A stretch of 64,000 nt of DNA from Streptomyces malaysiensis subsp. samsunensis (GCF_024519315.1 NZ_JANIIC010000051.1:28010-92009); one strand, 5' to 3'. Shown: positions 27,083 through 37,989, numbered from the stretch's first letter. Translations and numbers: made by a program. Notes: a model not told the origin generated them from the sequence alone.

Positions 27083-27187
27083 GTGAACCGGGCTCCGACG
27101 TGGGTAAGCCGGGTCCCGATGTCTGCGTACCGGTCTCCGATGTCGGTAAGCCAGGCTCCGACGTCCGTGAACCGGGGCCCGAAGAGC
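27083..27187. repeat. 21-bp tandem repeat, five units
   Basis: Five consecutive 21-bp units (consensus GTAAGCCGGGCTCCGATGTC plus one base) end 17 bp before the rsmA start. The period is a multiple of three and one frame reads as heptapeptides such as GKPGSDV, but that frame has no plausible start or codon pattern upstream. I treat it as a non-coding minisatellite in the rpfB-rsmA gap (26734-27204), which otherwise holds only repeat copy A. Confidence 0.8.
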
Positions 27188-27204
27188 AGCCGTAAACTTC
27201 CCAG

Positions 27205-28101
27205 GTGAGCTCCACCGATCCCGTCCCCGTCCCCGTCCCCGGTCCCGATGCCGATGCCCTGCTCGGCCCCGCCGACATCCGCGAACTCGCGGCGCGGCTC
27301 GGCGTACGCCCGACCAAGCAGCGCGGTCAGAACTTCGTCATCGACGCCAACACGGTCCGCCGGATCGTTCGGACCGCCGGGGTGCGCCCCGAGGACGTGG
27401 TCGTCGAGGTCGGCCCCGGGCTCGGCTCGCTGACCCTCGCGCTGCTGGAGGCCGCCGACCGGGTCACCGCCATCGAGATCGACGACGTCCTCGCCGCCGC
27501 CCTCCCCGCGACCGTCGGGGCCCGGCTGCCGCACCGCGCCGATCACTTCGCGCTGGTGCACAGCGACGCCCTGCGGGTGACCGAACTCCCGGGCCCCGCC
27601 CCGACCGCACTGGTCGCCAACCTGCCCTACAACGTCGCCGTGCCCGTGCTGCTCCATATGCTCGGCCGCTTCCCGACCATCGAACGGACGCTGGTCATGG
27701 TCCAGTCCGAGGTCGCCGACCGGCTCGCCGCGCCACCCGGCTCCAAGGTCTACGGCGTCCCCTCCGTGAAGGCCGCCTGGTACGCCCACGTCAAGCGCGC
27801 GGGCGCGATCGGCCGCAACGTCTTCTGGCCCGCGCCCAACGTCGACTCCGGCCTGGTCTCGCTGATACGCCGGGACGAACCCCTGCGCACCACGGCCACC
27901 CGGGAGCAGGTCTTCGCGGTGGTCGACGCTGCGTTCGCCCAGCGCCGCAAGACGCTCAGGGCGGCGCTCGCGGGGTGGGCCGGGTCGGCGGGGGCTGCCG
28001 AGGAGGCACTGAAGGCCGCCGGGGTCTCGCCGCAGGCGCGTGGCGAGGCGCTGACGGTGGAGGACTTCGCCGCGATCGCCGAACACGGTCCGGCGGCCTG
28101 A
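27205..28101 (+). CDS. rsmA: 16S rRNA dimethyladenosine transferase RsmA/KsgA
   Basis: 298 residues from GTG 27205. TKQRGQNFVIDANTVRRIV is the KsgA N-terminal signature, VEVGPGLGSLTLALLE is SAM motif I, and NLPYNVAVPVLLHML is the NLPY catalytic motif IV. It dimethylates A1518 and A1519 in the 30S subunit. Loss of this activity in other bacteria gives kasugamycin resistance. The start region includes a short run of Pro-Val codons (DPVPVPVPGPD). Confidence 0.94.
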   Translation: MSSTDPVPVPVPGPDADALLGPADIRELAARLGVRPTKQRGQNFVIDANTVRRIVRTAGVRPEDVVVEVGPGLGSLTLALLEAADRVTAIEIDDVLAAALPATVGARLPHRADHFALVHSDALRVTELPGPAPTALVANLPYNVAVPVLLHMLGRFPTIERTLVMVQSEVADRLAAPPGSKVYGVPSVKAAWYAHVKRAGAIGRNVFWPAPNVDSGLVSLIRRDEPLRTTATREQVFAVVDAAFAQRRKTLRAALAGWAGSAGAAEEALKAAGVSPQARGEALTVEDFAAIAEHGPAA

Positions 28102-28126
28102 TCCGACGTCGCGCCTGCGGTCGCGC

Positions 28127-29101
28127 TTTGTTCCCCACCCCGCCCCTCCCCGTAACCGGGGCTACGCCCCGGACCCCATCCCGGAGGCTCCGCCCCCGGG
28201 CCCGGTTCCAGGGGCTCCGCCCCGAACCCCCGCCGGGGCTCTGCCCCGGATCCCCGGTTGGGGCTCCGCCCCAGGCCCCGCTTCGGCTGTGCCCCGGTTG
28301 GGGGGAGAAGGAGCGGGGGACCGTGAGCCTCGCCGGGACTCCGTGCCTGAGCCCTAGCCAGGGCCTTCGCCCCCGGAGCCCCTCGCTGGGGCTTTGCCCC
28401 GGGCCCTGCTTTGGCCGTGCCCTGGCCGGGGGTCAGGGGCGGGAGCTGCGAGCCGGGGGCCGGGGCTCCGCCCCAGAACCCCCGCTGGGCTCTGCCCCAG
28501 GCCCTGCTTCGGTGGTGTCCCGGCCGGGGGCAGGGGCCGGAGCCGAGACCGTGGGCCGGGAGACTCGCCGGGGCTCCGCCCCCAACCCTCGCCGGAGCGT
28601 TGCCTCAAGCCCTGCTTCCGCTTCCGCCGGGGGCTTCGCCCCCGGAGCCCCTCGCTGGGGCTTTGCCCTAGATCCCGCTTTGACTGTGCCCCGGCCTGGG
28701 GTCAGGGGCCGGAGGGCAAATTGGGGGCCGGGAGCCTTGCCAGGGCTCTGCCCCCGAGAACCCCCGCCGAGGTGCTGCCCTAATCCCGCTGGGGTTCCGC
28801 TTTGGCCGTGCCCTGGCCGGGGGTTAGGGCACGGAGCCGTGTACCCGGAGCCTCGTCGGGTCATGGGGTGCAATCCCTGGGGGTAAAGCCCTCTGGGCCG
28901 GGCTGGGGCGGGGGTGTCCCACCGTCTGCCCCTCCGGTGTCGGGGAGTGGGGGCTCGGGAGATGTGTCACTATCCAGCCCCTCCGGCGTTTGAGGAGCGG
29001 GGTCCAGGGGCGGAGCCCCGGCGGGGGTTCGGGGGCGGAGCGCCCGGAACGGGGTCCGGGGCGTAGCCCCGGTTACGGGAAGGGGCGGGGGGGGGAACAA
29101 G
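28127..29101. repeat. Repeat-filled gap bounded by inverted copies of a C/G-rich element
   Basis: The gap between rsmA and ispE (about 1.07 kb) has no convincing gene. At 28127-28178 is a block running TTTGTTCCCC...CGTAACCGGGGCTACGCCCCGGACCCC, and at 29051-29101 the same block appears in reverse orientation with only a few changes. Between them are more than ten degenerate units of the form GGGGCTNCGCCCC, roughly every 25-60 bp. A CAGCCCCTCCGGCGTTTGAG block at about 28976 is also present. This is the C/G-rich hairpin repeat common between Streptomyces genes, here greatly expanded. Confidence 0.75.
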
Positions 29102-29169
29102 CCACCCCCAGGCCCCCACAGGCGGGACAATGGCCCCACCGGAACACCCGAACCCCACCAAGGAGCCCC

Positions 29170-30096
29170 GTGACCCGCCCCGTCACCGCCCGTGTGCCCG
29201 CCAAGGTCAACGTCCAGCTCGCGGTCGGCGGACTGCGCCCCGACGGGTTCCACGACCTCGCCAACGTCTTCCTGGCCGTCGGGCTCCACGACGAGGTCAC
29301 CGCCACCCCCGCCGACTCCCTCCGCCTCACCGTCGAGGGCGCGGACGCCGGCCAGGTGCCCCTGGACCGCACCAACCTCGCCGCCCGTGCCGCCTCCGCC
29401 CTCGCCGAACGGCACGGCATCGCGCCCGATGTCCATCTCCACATCGCCAAGGACATCCCCGTCGCGGGCGGTATGGCGGGCGGCAGCGCGGACGCCGCCG
29501 GGGCGCTGCTGGCCTGCGACGCGCTGTGGGGCACCAAGGCGACCCGCGCCGAACTCCTCGAGATCTGCGCCGACTTGGGCAGCGACATCCCGTTCAGCCT
29601 CGTCGGCGGCGTGGCCCTCGGCCGTGGCCGGGGCGAGCTGCTGACCCCGCTGGAGACCGGCGGCACCTTCCACTGGGTGTTCGCCGTCGCCGACGGCGGG
29701 CTCTCCACCCCCGCCGTCTACCGCGAATGCGACCGGCTCCGCGAGGCGTCCGGCGCGGGCGCGAGCGCCGCCGACGTCCCCGAGCCCGAGCCCTCCGAGG
29801 CGCTGCTGGACGCGCTGCGCACGGGCGATGCCACCGCGCTGGCCGCCGCCGTCTCCAACGATCTTCAGCCCGCCGCGCTCTCGCTGCGTCCCGCGCTCGC
29901 CGACACCCTGCGCGCCGGCGCGGACGCGGGCGCACTCGCCTCCCTCGTCTCGGGCTCCGGCCCGACCTGCGCCTTCCTGGCCAAGGACACCGAGGCCGCG
30001 CAGGCGGTGGCGGGCGCGCTGACCGCCTCGGGCACCTGCCGCACGGTCCGAATCACCTCCGGCCCGGTCCCCGGGGCACGGCTGGTCGGTGCCTGA
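29170..30096 (+). CDS. ispE: 4-diphosphocytidyl-2-C-methyl-D-erythritol kinase IspE
   Basis: 308 residues, GHMP kinase fold. The N-terminal VPAKVNVQLAVGGLRPDGFH has the substrate-binding lysine-asparagine start (APAKINL-type), the ATP loop is PVAGGMAGGSADAAGALLAC, and the C-terminal SGSGPTCAFL is the third GHMP motif. It catalyses the fourth step of the MEP isoprenoid pathway. GTG 29170 after AAGGAG; the open frame upstream of it runs through repeats. The last codons (GPVPGARLVGA) lie in the first unit of the 36-bp tandem array downstream. Confidence 0.93.
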   Translation: MTRPVTARVPAKVNVQLAVGGLRPDGFHDLANVFLAVGLHDEVTATPADSLRLTVEGADAGQVPLDRTNLAARAASALAERHGIAPDVHLHIAKDIPVAGGMAGGSADAAGALLACDALWGTKATRAELLEICADLGSDIPFSLVGGVALGRGRGELLTPLETGGTFHWVFAVADGGLSTPAVYRECDRLREASGAGASAADVPEPEPSEALLDALRTGDATALAAAVSNDLQPAALSLRPALADTLRAGADAGALASLVSGSGPTCAFLAKDTEAAQAVAGALTASGTCRTVRITSGPVPGARLVGA

Positions 30097-30610
30097 GCCC
30101 TGGTCCTCGGGACGCGGCTGATGGGGGTGGTCCCCAGCGGGCGCGGCTGGTCAGGGGCCGAGGGCTGGCCCCGGGGGGCCTGAGCCCTGGCCCCCAGGGC
30201 GCGGCTGGTCGGGGCCTGAGCCCCGGTTCTCGGGGTGCTGCTGGTCAGGGTCTGAGTCCCGGGCCTCAGGGCGCGGTTGGTCGGGGCTTGAGCCCTGGCC
30301 CTCGGGGTGCTGCTGGTCAGGGTGGTCCCCAGCGGGCGCGGCTGGTCAGCCGAGCCCTGGCCCCGGGGCCCGAGCCCCGGTCGCCTGAGTCCCGGTCCCC
30401 GGGGCGCGGCTCGTCTGGGCCTGAGCATTGGTCTCCGGGGCGCGGTTGGTCCTGGTCTGAGTCCCGGCCCCGCGGCCGCGGCTGGTCAGGGCCCCAGCCC
30501 TGCCCCCGGGAGCCCAGCCCTGACCGTGGGAGCCCAGCCCTGGCCCCCGGGGCCCGAGCCCCGGCCCCCAGGGCGCAGCCGGTCGGGCCCGAGCCCCGGT
30601 CCCCAGGTCG
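30065..30610. repeat. Degenerate 36-bp tandem array starting in the ispE 3' end
   Basis: About 12 units of consensus CGCGGCTGGTCGGGGCCTGA followed by GCCCCGGTCCCCGGGG (36 bp), some truncated to 29 bp or enlarged. The first unit contains the ispE stop codon. It fills nearly all of the 590-bp gap before the ABC-F gene; no other feature is visible there. Confidence 0.8.
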
Positions 30611-30688
30611 CGCCTCCCCAGGCCCTGAGCGAGGCGCGCCGCGCGGCGACTACCCTGGGATGCCGATCGATCCGCGTAATGGAGTGTG

Positions 30689-32509
<1,821 letters not shown>

Positions 32510-32887
32510 GCCCCGGATGAGCACCGCACGAGCACCGGCTGAGCACCGGATAAGCGGTGAATGAGCGGTTGATGGGCGGCAGGCGGACAACGGACAAGCG
32601 GACGGGCCACCTCTCCATGTGAGTGGCCTGAAAGCATCGTGTGAAGAGGTTGTGCGGCGGTGGCGCGTGCCCTGGCAACGGTCGCGTCACAGGCCGGTCT
32701 CAGCTGGTCGATGACCTGGGCACTGGTCCCTATAACGCCCCTTACGGGTGATACAAAGAACTCCCGCCTGCCTTCCGCTCAATGGCGGGGTGCCCTGTCC
32801 GATTCGCTCCTTCCCGGAGGGTTTTGAACCACCGGGATCGCGGGGGAGGCCGGTCGGTCGATGGGCCCCGCATCTGAAGGACTTCGC
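32510..32887. other. Intergenic gap, short GAGCACCG repeats only
   Basis: 378 bp without a gene. The first ~70 bp contain five or six degenerate copies of GAGCACCG(G)AT or GAGCGGT. The rest is ordinary sequence with a possible -10 (CTATAAC near 32731); nothing firmer is visible. Confidence 0.5.
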
Positions 32888-34741
32888 ATGTCACAGCCGC
32901 CTCCGCCGCCCAACCAGCCGCCGCAGGGTGGCTTCGGCGCGCCGCAGGATCCTGGTTACGGCTATCCGCAGCAGCCGCCCACGCCGCCTCCGGGCCAGCA
33001 GGGTTACGGCTATCCGCAGGCCCCCGGCCAGCCGCCGCAGGCTCCCGGCCAGCCGCCGCAGACCCCGCCTCCGCCGCCGTCGGCACCGCCGGCGCCGCCG
33101 CAGACGCCCCCGCAGGGCGCCGGCGGCTACGGCTACCCGGGGCAGCCGGCGTACGGCCAGCCGCCCCAGGGCGGCGCGTCGTCGCCGTACGCATCCGGCC
33201 AGCAGCCTTACGGGCAGCCGCAGTACGGCCAGCAGCCTTACGGACAGCCGCAATTCGGCCAGCCGCCGCAGGCCCAGTACCCCGGCGCTCCCGGCCCCGG
33301 CGGCCCCGGCGGCTCCGGCCAGTCCAAGCAGCGCATGGCGATCATCGTCAGCGTCGTGGTCGCGGTCGCCCTGATCATCGGCGGTGGCATCTGGTTCGCC
33401 ACCCAGGAGGACGACGGCGGCGGCAGCGAGGCCAAGGGCAAGGACAAGCAGTCCAGCCAGGGCGGTTCGAAGGGTTCCTCGGGCGACGGGGACAAGCCCG
33501 CCGAGGCCGTCGACGCCAAGCTGCTCAACAAGGTCCCGATGCCCAAGGTCTCCGACCAGGTCACCGTCGAGGGCATGTGGGTCACCGACGACGCCTTCGT
33601 GAAGGCCGGTGTCTACAAGATCGTCGGCTATCCGCTGAGCGGCGGCGCCGCGAAGTGGACGATCCCGCTGGACGGCGCGGTCTGCTGGTCCTCGGACCAC
33701 CTCACCAAGGACGGGCTGACCACGGTCCTCTACCAGGAGGCCAAGCCGTCGGCCGCCGACAAGTACCCCAGCTGCACCGAGGTCGGGCTGCTCGACCTGA
33801 AGAACGGCAAGATGCTGTGGCACCGGAACGTCAAGGAGGGTGACTCGAAGATCTCCTTCGACGAGGTCACCATCGGCGGCGGCACGGTGGCCGCGGGCGG
33901 CACCAGCGGCGGCGCCGCCTGGTCCAGCTCGGGCCAGGCGCTGTGGAAGCCCAAGTCGGGCGAGCAGTGCTCGGACGACGGCTACGCGGGCGGCGAGGAC
34001 AAGCTGGTCGCGGTGCGCCGCTGCGGCGACTACGACAACCCGCAGATCCAGGTCCAGACGCTGAACCCGAAGACGGGCGCGGTGAAGTCGGCCTACAAGG
34101 TCTCGCAGGGCATCGACTACGTCCATGTCGCCTCCACCGACCCGCTGGTGATCGGCCTGGACGCCGGTGACTCGACCGGCTCGGCGGTCTCGGACTTCCT
34201 GTCCATCGACGACAGCGCCAAGACCGGCAAGGTGCTCGGCAAGATCGGTACCGAGAACGGCAAGTACGACGCCAAGTGCGAGTCGACCAACGTCGAGGGC
34301 TGCCGGAAGATCGCCGTCTCCAAGTCGGCCAAGACCCTCTTCCTCGGCTCCGAGGACCGCACCGACTCCAGCGCCGCGACGGCCAACGAGGTCGTGGCCT
34401 TCAGCCTGGAGAACGGCAAGCCGATCGGGAAGACCGACGGGGTCAAGGGCGCCGCGCTCACCCCGCTCGGGCTCGACGCGGACGGCTCCGTCCTCGCCTA
34501 CCAGGAGAGCACCTGGGAGGCAGGCGGCGCGGTCTGGCGGATCGACCCCAAGTCGTACGCCAAGACCAAGCTGCTCCAGAACCCCGTCACCAGCCATGAG
34601 CTGGAGTCGAAGTTCAGCCCCAGCTACTCGGAGATCATCTACTCCGCGGAGCACCTCTACCTGAGCGACGTCTACGCCAGCAAGCCCTCGGGCACCTACG
34701 ACCGGGACGACCCGCTGGCGCTCGTCTTCGGCGCGAGCTGA
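32888..34741 (+). CDS. Pro/Gln/Gly-rich membrane protein with extracytoplasmic PQQ-like propeller
   Basis: 617 residues. Residues 1-150 are a cytoplasmic low-complexity region built from repeats such as GYGYPQ and QQPYGQPQ. One membrane helix (about 155-175, MAIIVSVVVAVALIIGGGIW) and a Gly/Ser/Lys linker follow. The remaining ~400 residues outside the membrane show PQQ-like beta-propeller blades (LLDLKNGKMLW, LNPKTGAVKSAY, VVAFSLENGKPIG). A common Streptomyces architecture of unknown function, often in several paralogues. A strong terminator follows. Confidence 0.8.
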   Translation: MSQPPPPPNQPPQGGFGAPQDPGYGYPQQPPTPPPGQQGYGYPQAPGQPPQAPGQPPQTPPPPPSAPPAPPQTPPQGAGGYGYPGQPAYGQPPQGGASSPYASGQQPYGQPQYGQQPYGQPQFGQPPQAQYPGAPGPGGPGGSGQSKQRMAIIVSVVVAVALIIGGGIWFATQEDDGGGSEAKGKDKQSSQGGSKGSSGDGDKPAEAVDAKLLNKVPMPKVSDQVTVEGMWVTDDAFVKAGVYKIVGYPLSGGAAKWTIPLDGAVCWSSDHLTKDGLTTVLYQEAKPSAADKYPSCTEVGLLDLKNGKMLWHRNVKEGDSKISFDEVTIGGGTVAAGGTSGGAAWSSSGQALWKPKSGEQCSDDGYAGGEDKLVAVRRCGDYDNPQIQVQTLNPKTGAVKSAYKVSQGIDYVHVASTDPLVIGLDAGDSTGSAVSDFLSIDDSAKTGKVLGKIGTENGKYDAKCESTNVEGCRKIAVSKSAKTLFLGSEDRTDSSAATANEVVAFSLENGKPIGKTDGVKGAALTPLGLDADGSVLAYQESTWEAGGAVWRIDPKSYAKTKLLQNPVTSHELESKFSPSYSEIIYSAEHLYLSDVYASKPSGTYDRDDPLALVFGAS

Positions 34742-34767
34742 CCCTCGGCGTCCGCCGAACCAGCCCA

Positions 34768-34808
34768 CGGCGGCCCCGCCCGTACCCACCGTACGGGCGG
34801 GGCCGCCG
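34768..34808. terminator. Hairpin terminator after the PQQ-like gene
   Basis: A perfect 18-bp stem (arms 34768-34785 and 34791-34808) with a CCACC loop, followed by CTTTGCG. Located 27 bp after the stop. Confidence 0.85.
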
Positions 34809-35004
34809 CTTTGCGCGCCGGCGGAGCGCCGGGGTGCGCGCCCCCGCGGAACCCGGCCGCAGCGATCCGATTGGGGCGTCAACCAGACGTCAAGTAGGCA
34901 CGAATGGCCGGGATTTCGGCATTCCGAGGGGCTTCTCCCCGGTAAGGGGCGCGCAACGTCGAACAAGCGTGTAGCTTTCCCCCCTGAGCGAATGGGGGGA
35001 GCTC

Positions 35005-35736
35005 ATGGGCGTGCGACTCATGGTGGTCGACGATCACCGTCTGCTCGCGGAGGCGCTCGCCTCGGCGCTGAAGCTGCGCGGGCACCGGGTGCTCGCCGCG
35101 GCGGCGCCGAGCGCGGGCGCGGCGGACCTGGTGGTGAGCCGGGCGCCGGAGGTGTGCCTGCTGGGCACGGCGGCACCCGCCGAACCGGGGGTGTTCGACC
35201 CGGTGATGCGGATCAAGAAGGAGCGGCCGCAGGTCGCGGTGGTGGTGCTCGGCCCGGTGCCGAGCCCGCGCGGCATAGCCGCCGCCTTCGCCGCCGGGGC
35301 CTCCGGCTATGTGCGCCACGACGAGCGGATCGAGGGTGTCGAACGCGCCATGATGAAGGCGCGGGCGGGCGAGGCGGCCGTGGCGCCGCAGCTGCTCCAG
35401 GGGGCGTTCGCGGAGCTGCTCAACCCCGCGGCCCAGCCCGACGACGAGGGTGCCCGGCTGCTGCGCATGCTGACCCCGCGCGAGGTGGAGGTGCTGGTGC
35501 GGGTCGCCGAGGGCGAGGACACCCGGCTGATCGCGGCGGGCATGGGGATCGCCCCCAGTACGGCCCGCACCCATGTGCAGCGGGTGCTGATGAAGCTCGG
35601 GGTGGGCTCGCGGCTGGAGGCGGCGGCCCTGGCCGCGCGCACCGGGCTGCTGGACCGCGCCGCGTCCCGCCGTACGACCGAGGAGCCCCCGCCCCGGCCG
35701 CCCGCGTCGCCCCGGCCGCCCGCGTCGGCGCCGTAG
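35005..35736 (+). CDS. Atypical LuxR-family response regulator lacking the phosphoacceptor
   Basis: 243 residues. The receiver keeps the acidic pair D9-D10 (VVDDH), but the phosphoacceptor position reads VCLLGTAAP with Gly54 in place of Asp. The switch Thr is replaced (VVVLGPVP) and the conserved Lys is His (GYVRHDE). The LuxR/GerE DNA-binding domain is intact: LTPREVEVLVRVAEGEDTRL and STARTHVQRVLMKLGVGS. So it probably binds DNA without aspartate phosphorylation. The tail is Pro/Arg-rich. Single gene; no sensor kinase beside it. Confidence 0.85.
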   Translation: MGVRLMVVDDHRLLAEALASALKLRGHRVLAAAAPSAGAADLVVSRAPEVCLLGTAAPAEPGVFDPVMRIKKERPQVAVVVLGPVPSPRGIAAAFAAGASGYVRHDERIEGVERAMMKARAGEAAVAPQLLQGAFAELLNPAAQPDDEGARLLRMLTPREVEVLVRVAEGEDTRLIAAGMGIAPSTARTHVQRVLMKLGVGSRLEAAALAARTGLLDRAASRRTTEEPPPRPPASPRPPASAP

Positions 35737-35802
35737 CGCGCGCTGCCGCCGTAGCCCGTACCGGCGCCGCCAGCCGTACCGGCGGGGTGGCCCGTGCGCC
35801 GC

Positions 35803-36168
35803 TCAGCCCTCCCCGGTCCCGGTGCCGCTCCCGGTGCCGGTGCCGGTTCCGGCTCCCGGCCCGTTCCCGGGCCGGGAGGGCTCCGGCTTGGGCACGGCCC
35901 CGGGGGCGGACAGTGGCCTGAGCTTCATCCAGAGCAGGAAGAGCAGGCCGACCGCGAGCACGCACCATCCGGTCCAGAGGTTGATGTTGATGCCCGACGC
36001 CTTCTTCACATCCGCGTCGGAGGCGGTGTACCCGGCGATGAGGACGATGATCCCGTAGACCACGAACAGCCCGCCGATGATGCGCCGCACATCGAACAGC
36101 CGGGCCGCGGTCGCCGACCTCTCCGCCAGCTCCTCGACCTCGTGCCGGTATTCGTACTCCTCACTCAT
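35803..36168 (-). CDS. Small two-helix membrane protein next to symporter
   Basis: 121 residues from ATG 36168 with AAGGAG upstream. A charged N terminus (MSEEYEYRHEVEELAERS), helix at about 29-48, helix at about 65-82, then a Pro/Gly/Thr tail with GTGTGTGSGTGTG from a short nucleotide repeat. It starts 27 bp after the symporter stop, so the two form an operon. Small two-helix partners are known for other SSS-type carriers, so a partner subunit is possible but unproven. Confidence 0.72.
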   Translation of the reverse strand: MSEEYEYRHEVEELAERSATAARLFDVRRIIGGLFVVYGIIVLIAGYTASDADVKKASGININLWTGWCVLAVGLLFLLWMKLRPLSAPGAVPKPEPSRPGNGPGAGTGTGTGSGTGTGEG

Positions 36169-36195
36169 GGTGTGGACTCCTTGTCCGCCGGAGGG

Positions 36196-37866
36196 TCACA
36201 GCGAGAACGGGATGTAGCACACGGCCGCGAGGATCAGCGCGCTCCAGCCCAGCACGGCCGGGCGCCGGTACCACGCCTCGTCGCCCGGCGCCGGTGGCTC
36301 GGCCACACCGGGCGCGGTGGTGCCGTAGACCAGACCGGCCAGCGACTCCACCGGCTTGGGCTTGGTGAACAAGGTCACCGCGATCATCACCACCCCGCCG
36401 ACCACGAAGGCCACGATGGCGGAGACGAAGTTGGCGCCCTGGTCGCTGGGGATGGAGATGACGTCCGCCCGGTAGAGCCAGAAGTAGTTGATCAGCGCGG
36501 CGAGCGTGCCGCAGAGCAGCCCCCAGAACCCGGCCGGTGCGGTGGCCCGCCTCCAGAACATCCCGATGATGAAGACGCAGAACAGCGGCACGTTGAAGAA
36601 CGAGAACAGGGTCTGGAGGTAGTTCATGATGTTGCTGAAGGAGGAGGCGATGAAGGCCGTGCCCATACCGGCCAGCACCCCGATCGCCGTCACCACCCGC
36701 CCGGTCAGCAGGTAGTACCCGTCCGACCGGTTCCGCTGGATGTACGCCCGCCAGATGTCGTGGGTGAAGACCGTGTTGAAGGACGACACATTGGCCGCCA
36801 TGCCCGCCATGAAGGCGGCCAGCAGCCCGGTCACCGCGAGCCCCAGCACCCCGTTCGGCAGCAGCTCGCTCATCAGCAGCGGAATCGCGTCGTTGTACTG
36901 GAGACCGCTCTTCTTCGAACCGATGTCCGGCCGCAGGACCAGGGAGATCAGTCCGGGCACCACCACGATCAGCGGGATGAGCACCTTCGGGAAGGCGGCG
37001 ATCAGCGGGGTGCGCCGGGCGGCCGAGAGATTCCTGGCCGACAGGGCGCGCTGCACCTCGGCGAAGTTGGTCGTCCAGTAGCCGAAGCTCAGACAGAAGC
37101 CGAGGCCCAGCACGATGGTCAGCCAGTTGGCCCCCAGCGGGTTGGCGGAGCCGATGCCGGTGCCGCCCCAGGCGGAGACGAAGTTGGGGCCGTGGGAGGC
37201 CACGAGTGAGTCCTTGAGCCCGCCGAAGCCGCCGATCCGCCTGAGGCCGACGACGGTGAGCGGGATCAGGGCGGCCAGGATCACGAAGAACTGGAGCACC
37301 TCGTTGTAGATCGCCGAGGAGAGCCCGCCCAGTGTGATGTACGCGAGCACGAAGAGCCCCGCGACCACGATGGCCACCCACTGCGGCCAGCCGAGCAGGG
37401 CCTCCACCACGATCGCCATCGCGTAGAGGTTCACCCCCGCGATCAGCACCGACGCCACCGAGAAGATGATCGAGCTGAGGAGGTGCGAGGACGGTCCGTA
37501 GCGGTGCAGCAGGAACTCGGGCACGGACCGTACCTTGGAACCGTAGTAGAACGGCATCATCACCAGGCCGAGGAAGACCATGGCCGGAATGGCCCCGACC
37601 CAGTACCAGTGCACGGTGTACACACCGTACTGCGCGCCGTTGGCGGCCATGCCCAGGATCTCCAGGGCGCCCAGATTCGCGGCGACGAAGGCCAGACCGG
37701 TGACCCACGCGGGCAGCGACCGGCCGGAGAGAAAGAAGTCGAGGCTGGTCTTGACGCTCGCTCTGGCGGCGAATCCCACGCCCAGGACGACGGCGAAATA
37801 GAGGATCAGGATCGTGTAGTCGAGCGCATTGGTGGGGAGCCGGAGCCCTTCTGCCAGATAGTGCAT
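36196..37866 (-). CDS. Sodium:solute symporter (SSS family), probable galactose uptake
   Basis: 556 residues with about 13-14 membrane helices. GFAARASVKTSLDFFLSGRSLPAWVTGLAF is the SSS start, with ANLGALEILGMAANGAQYG and FGYWTTNFAEVQRALSARN in the core, as in SGLT/vSGLT relatives. It is divergent from galT with 162 bp between starts. That placement suggests sodium-driven galactose or related sugar uptake and shared control, an inference from context. ATG 37866 has GAGG upstream. Confidence 0.87.
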   Translation of the reverse strand: MHYLAEGLRLPTNALDYTILILYFAVVLGVGFAARASVKTSLDFFLSGRSLPAWVTGLAFVAANLGALEILGMAANGAQYGVYTVHWYWVGAIPAMVFLGLVMMPFYYGSKVRSVPEFLLHRYGPSSHLLSSIIFSVASVLIAGVNLYAMAIVVEALLGWPQWVAIVVAGLFVLAYITLGGLSSAIYNEVLQFFVILAALIPLTVVGLRRIGGFGGLKDSLVASHGPNFVSAWGGTGIGSANPLGANWLTIVLGLGFCLSFGYWTTNFAEVQRALSARNLSAARRTPLIAAFPKVLIPLIVVVPGLISLVLRPDIGSKKSGLQYNDAIPLLMSELLPNGVLGLAVTGLLAAFMAGMAANVSSFNTVFTHDIWRAYIQRNRSDGYYLLTGRVVTAIGVLAGMGTAFIASSFSNIMNYLQTLFSFFNVPLFCVFIIGMFWRRATAPAGFWGLLCGTLAALINYFWLYRADVISIPSDQGANFVSAIVAFVVGGVVMIAVTLFTKPKPVESLAGLVYGTTAPGVAEPPAPGDEAWYRRPAVLGWSALILAAVCYIPFSL

Positions 37867-37958
37867 GGTCTCGCCTCATCGCCTGAACGGAATGCAGCAG
37901 AAACGTTCGGTGAACGTATCCGAATTCTTGTGGTTTGTCCGAGCACCCTCCCCGCGCA

Positions 37959-37989
37959 TTGACGACGCTGTTGGCTTGTGGTTCATTAT
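37959..37989 (+). promoter_or_regulatory. Possible promoter of galTEK
   Basis: TTGACG at 37959-37964 and CATTAT at 37984-37989 (19 bp apart, or 18 bp to TCATTA), about 40 bp before the galT start. TTGTG/GTTG motifs repeat several times around it (TTGTGG, TTGGCTTGTGG, GTTGTGTTGG), perhaps repressor half-sites for galactose control. Confidence 0.4.

Noticed and set aside
26899..27195. Short frame ending in heptapeptides such as GKPGSDV
   Set aside because: The heptads come from the 21-bp tandem repeat; the rest of the frame lacks coding character and a Shine-Dalgarno.
25471..28086. 871-codon minus-strand frame
   Set aside because: Antisense of rpfB and rsmA, both of which have full motif sets on the plus strand.
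28102..29169. Long frames through the C/G repeats (one of about 300 codons)
   Set aside because: Composition-driven; the sequence is repeat units and the product would be Pro/Gly/Arg with no fold.
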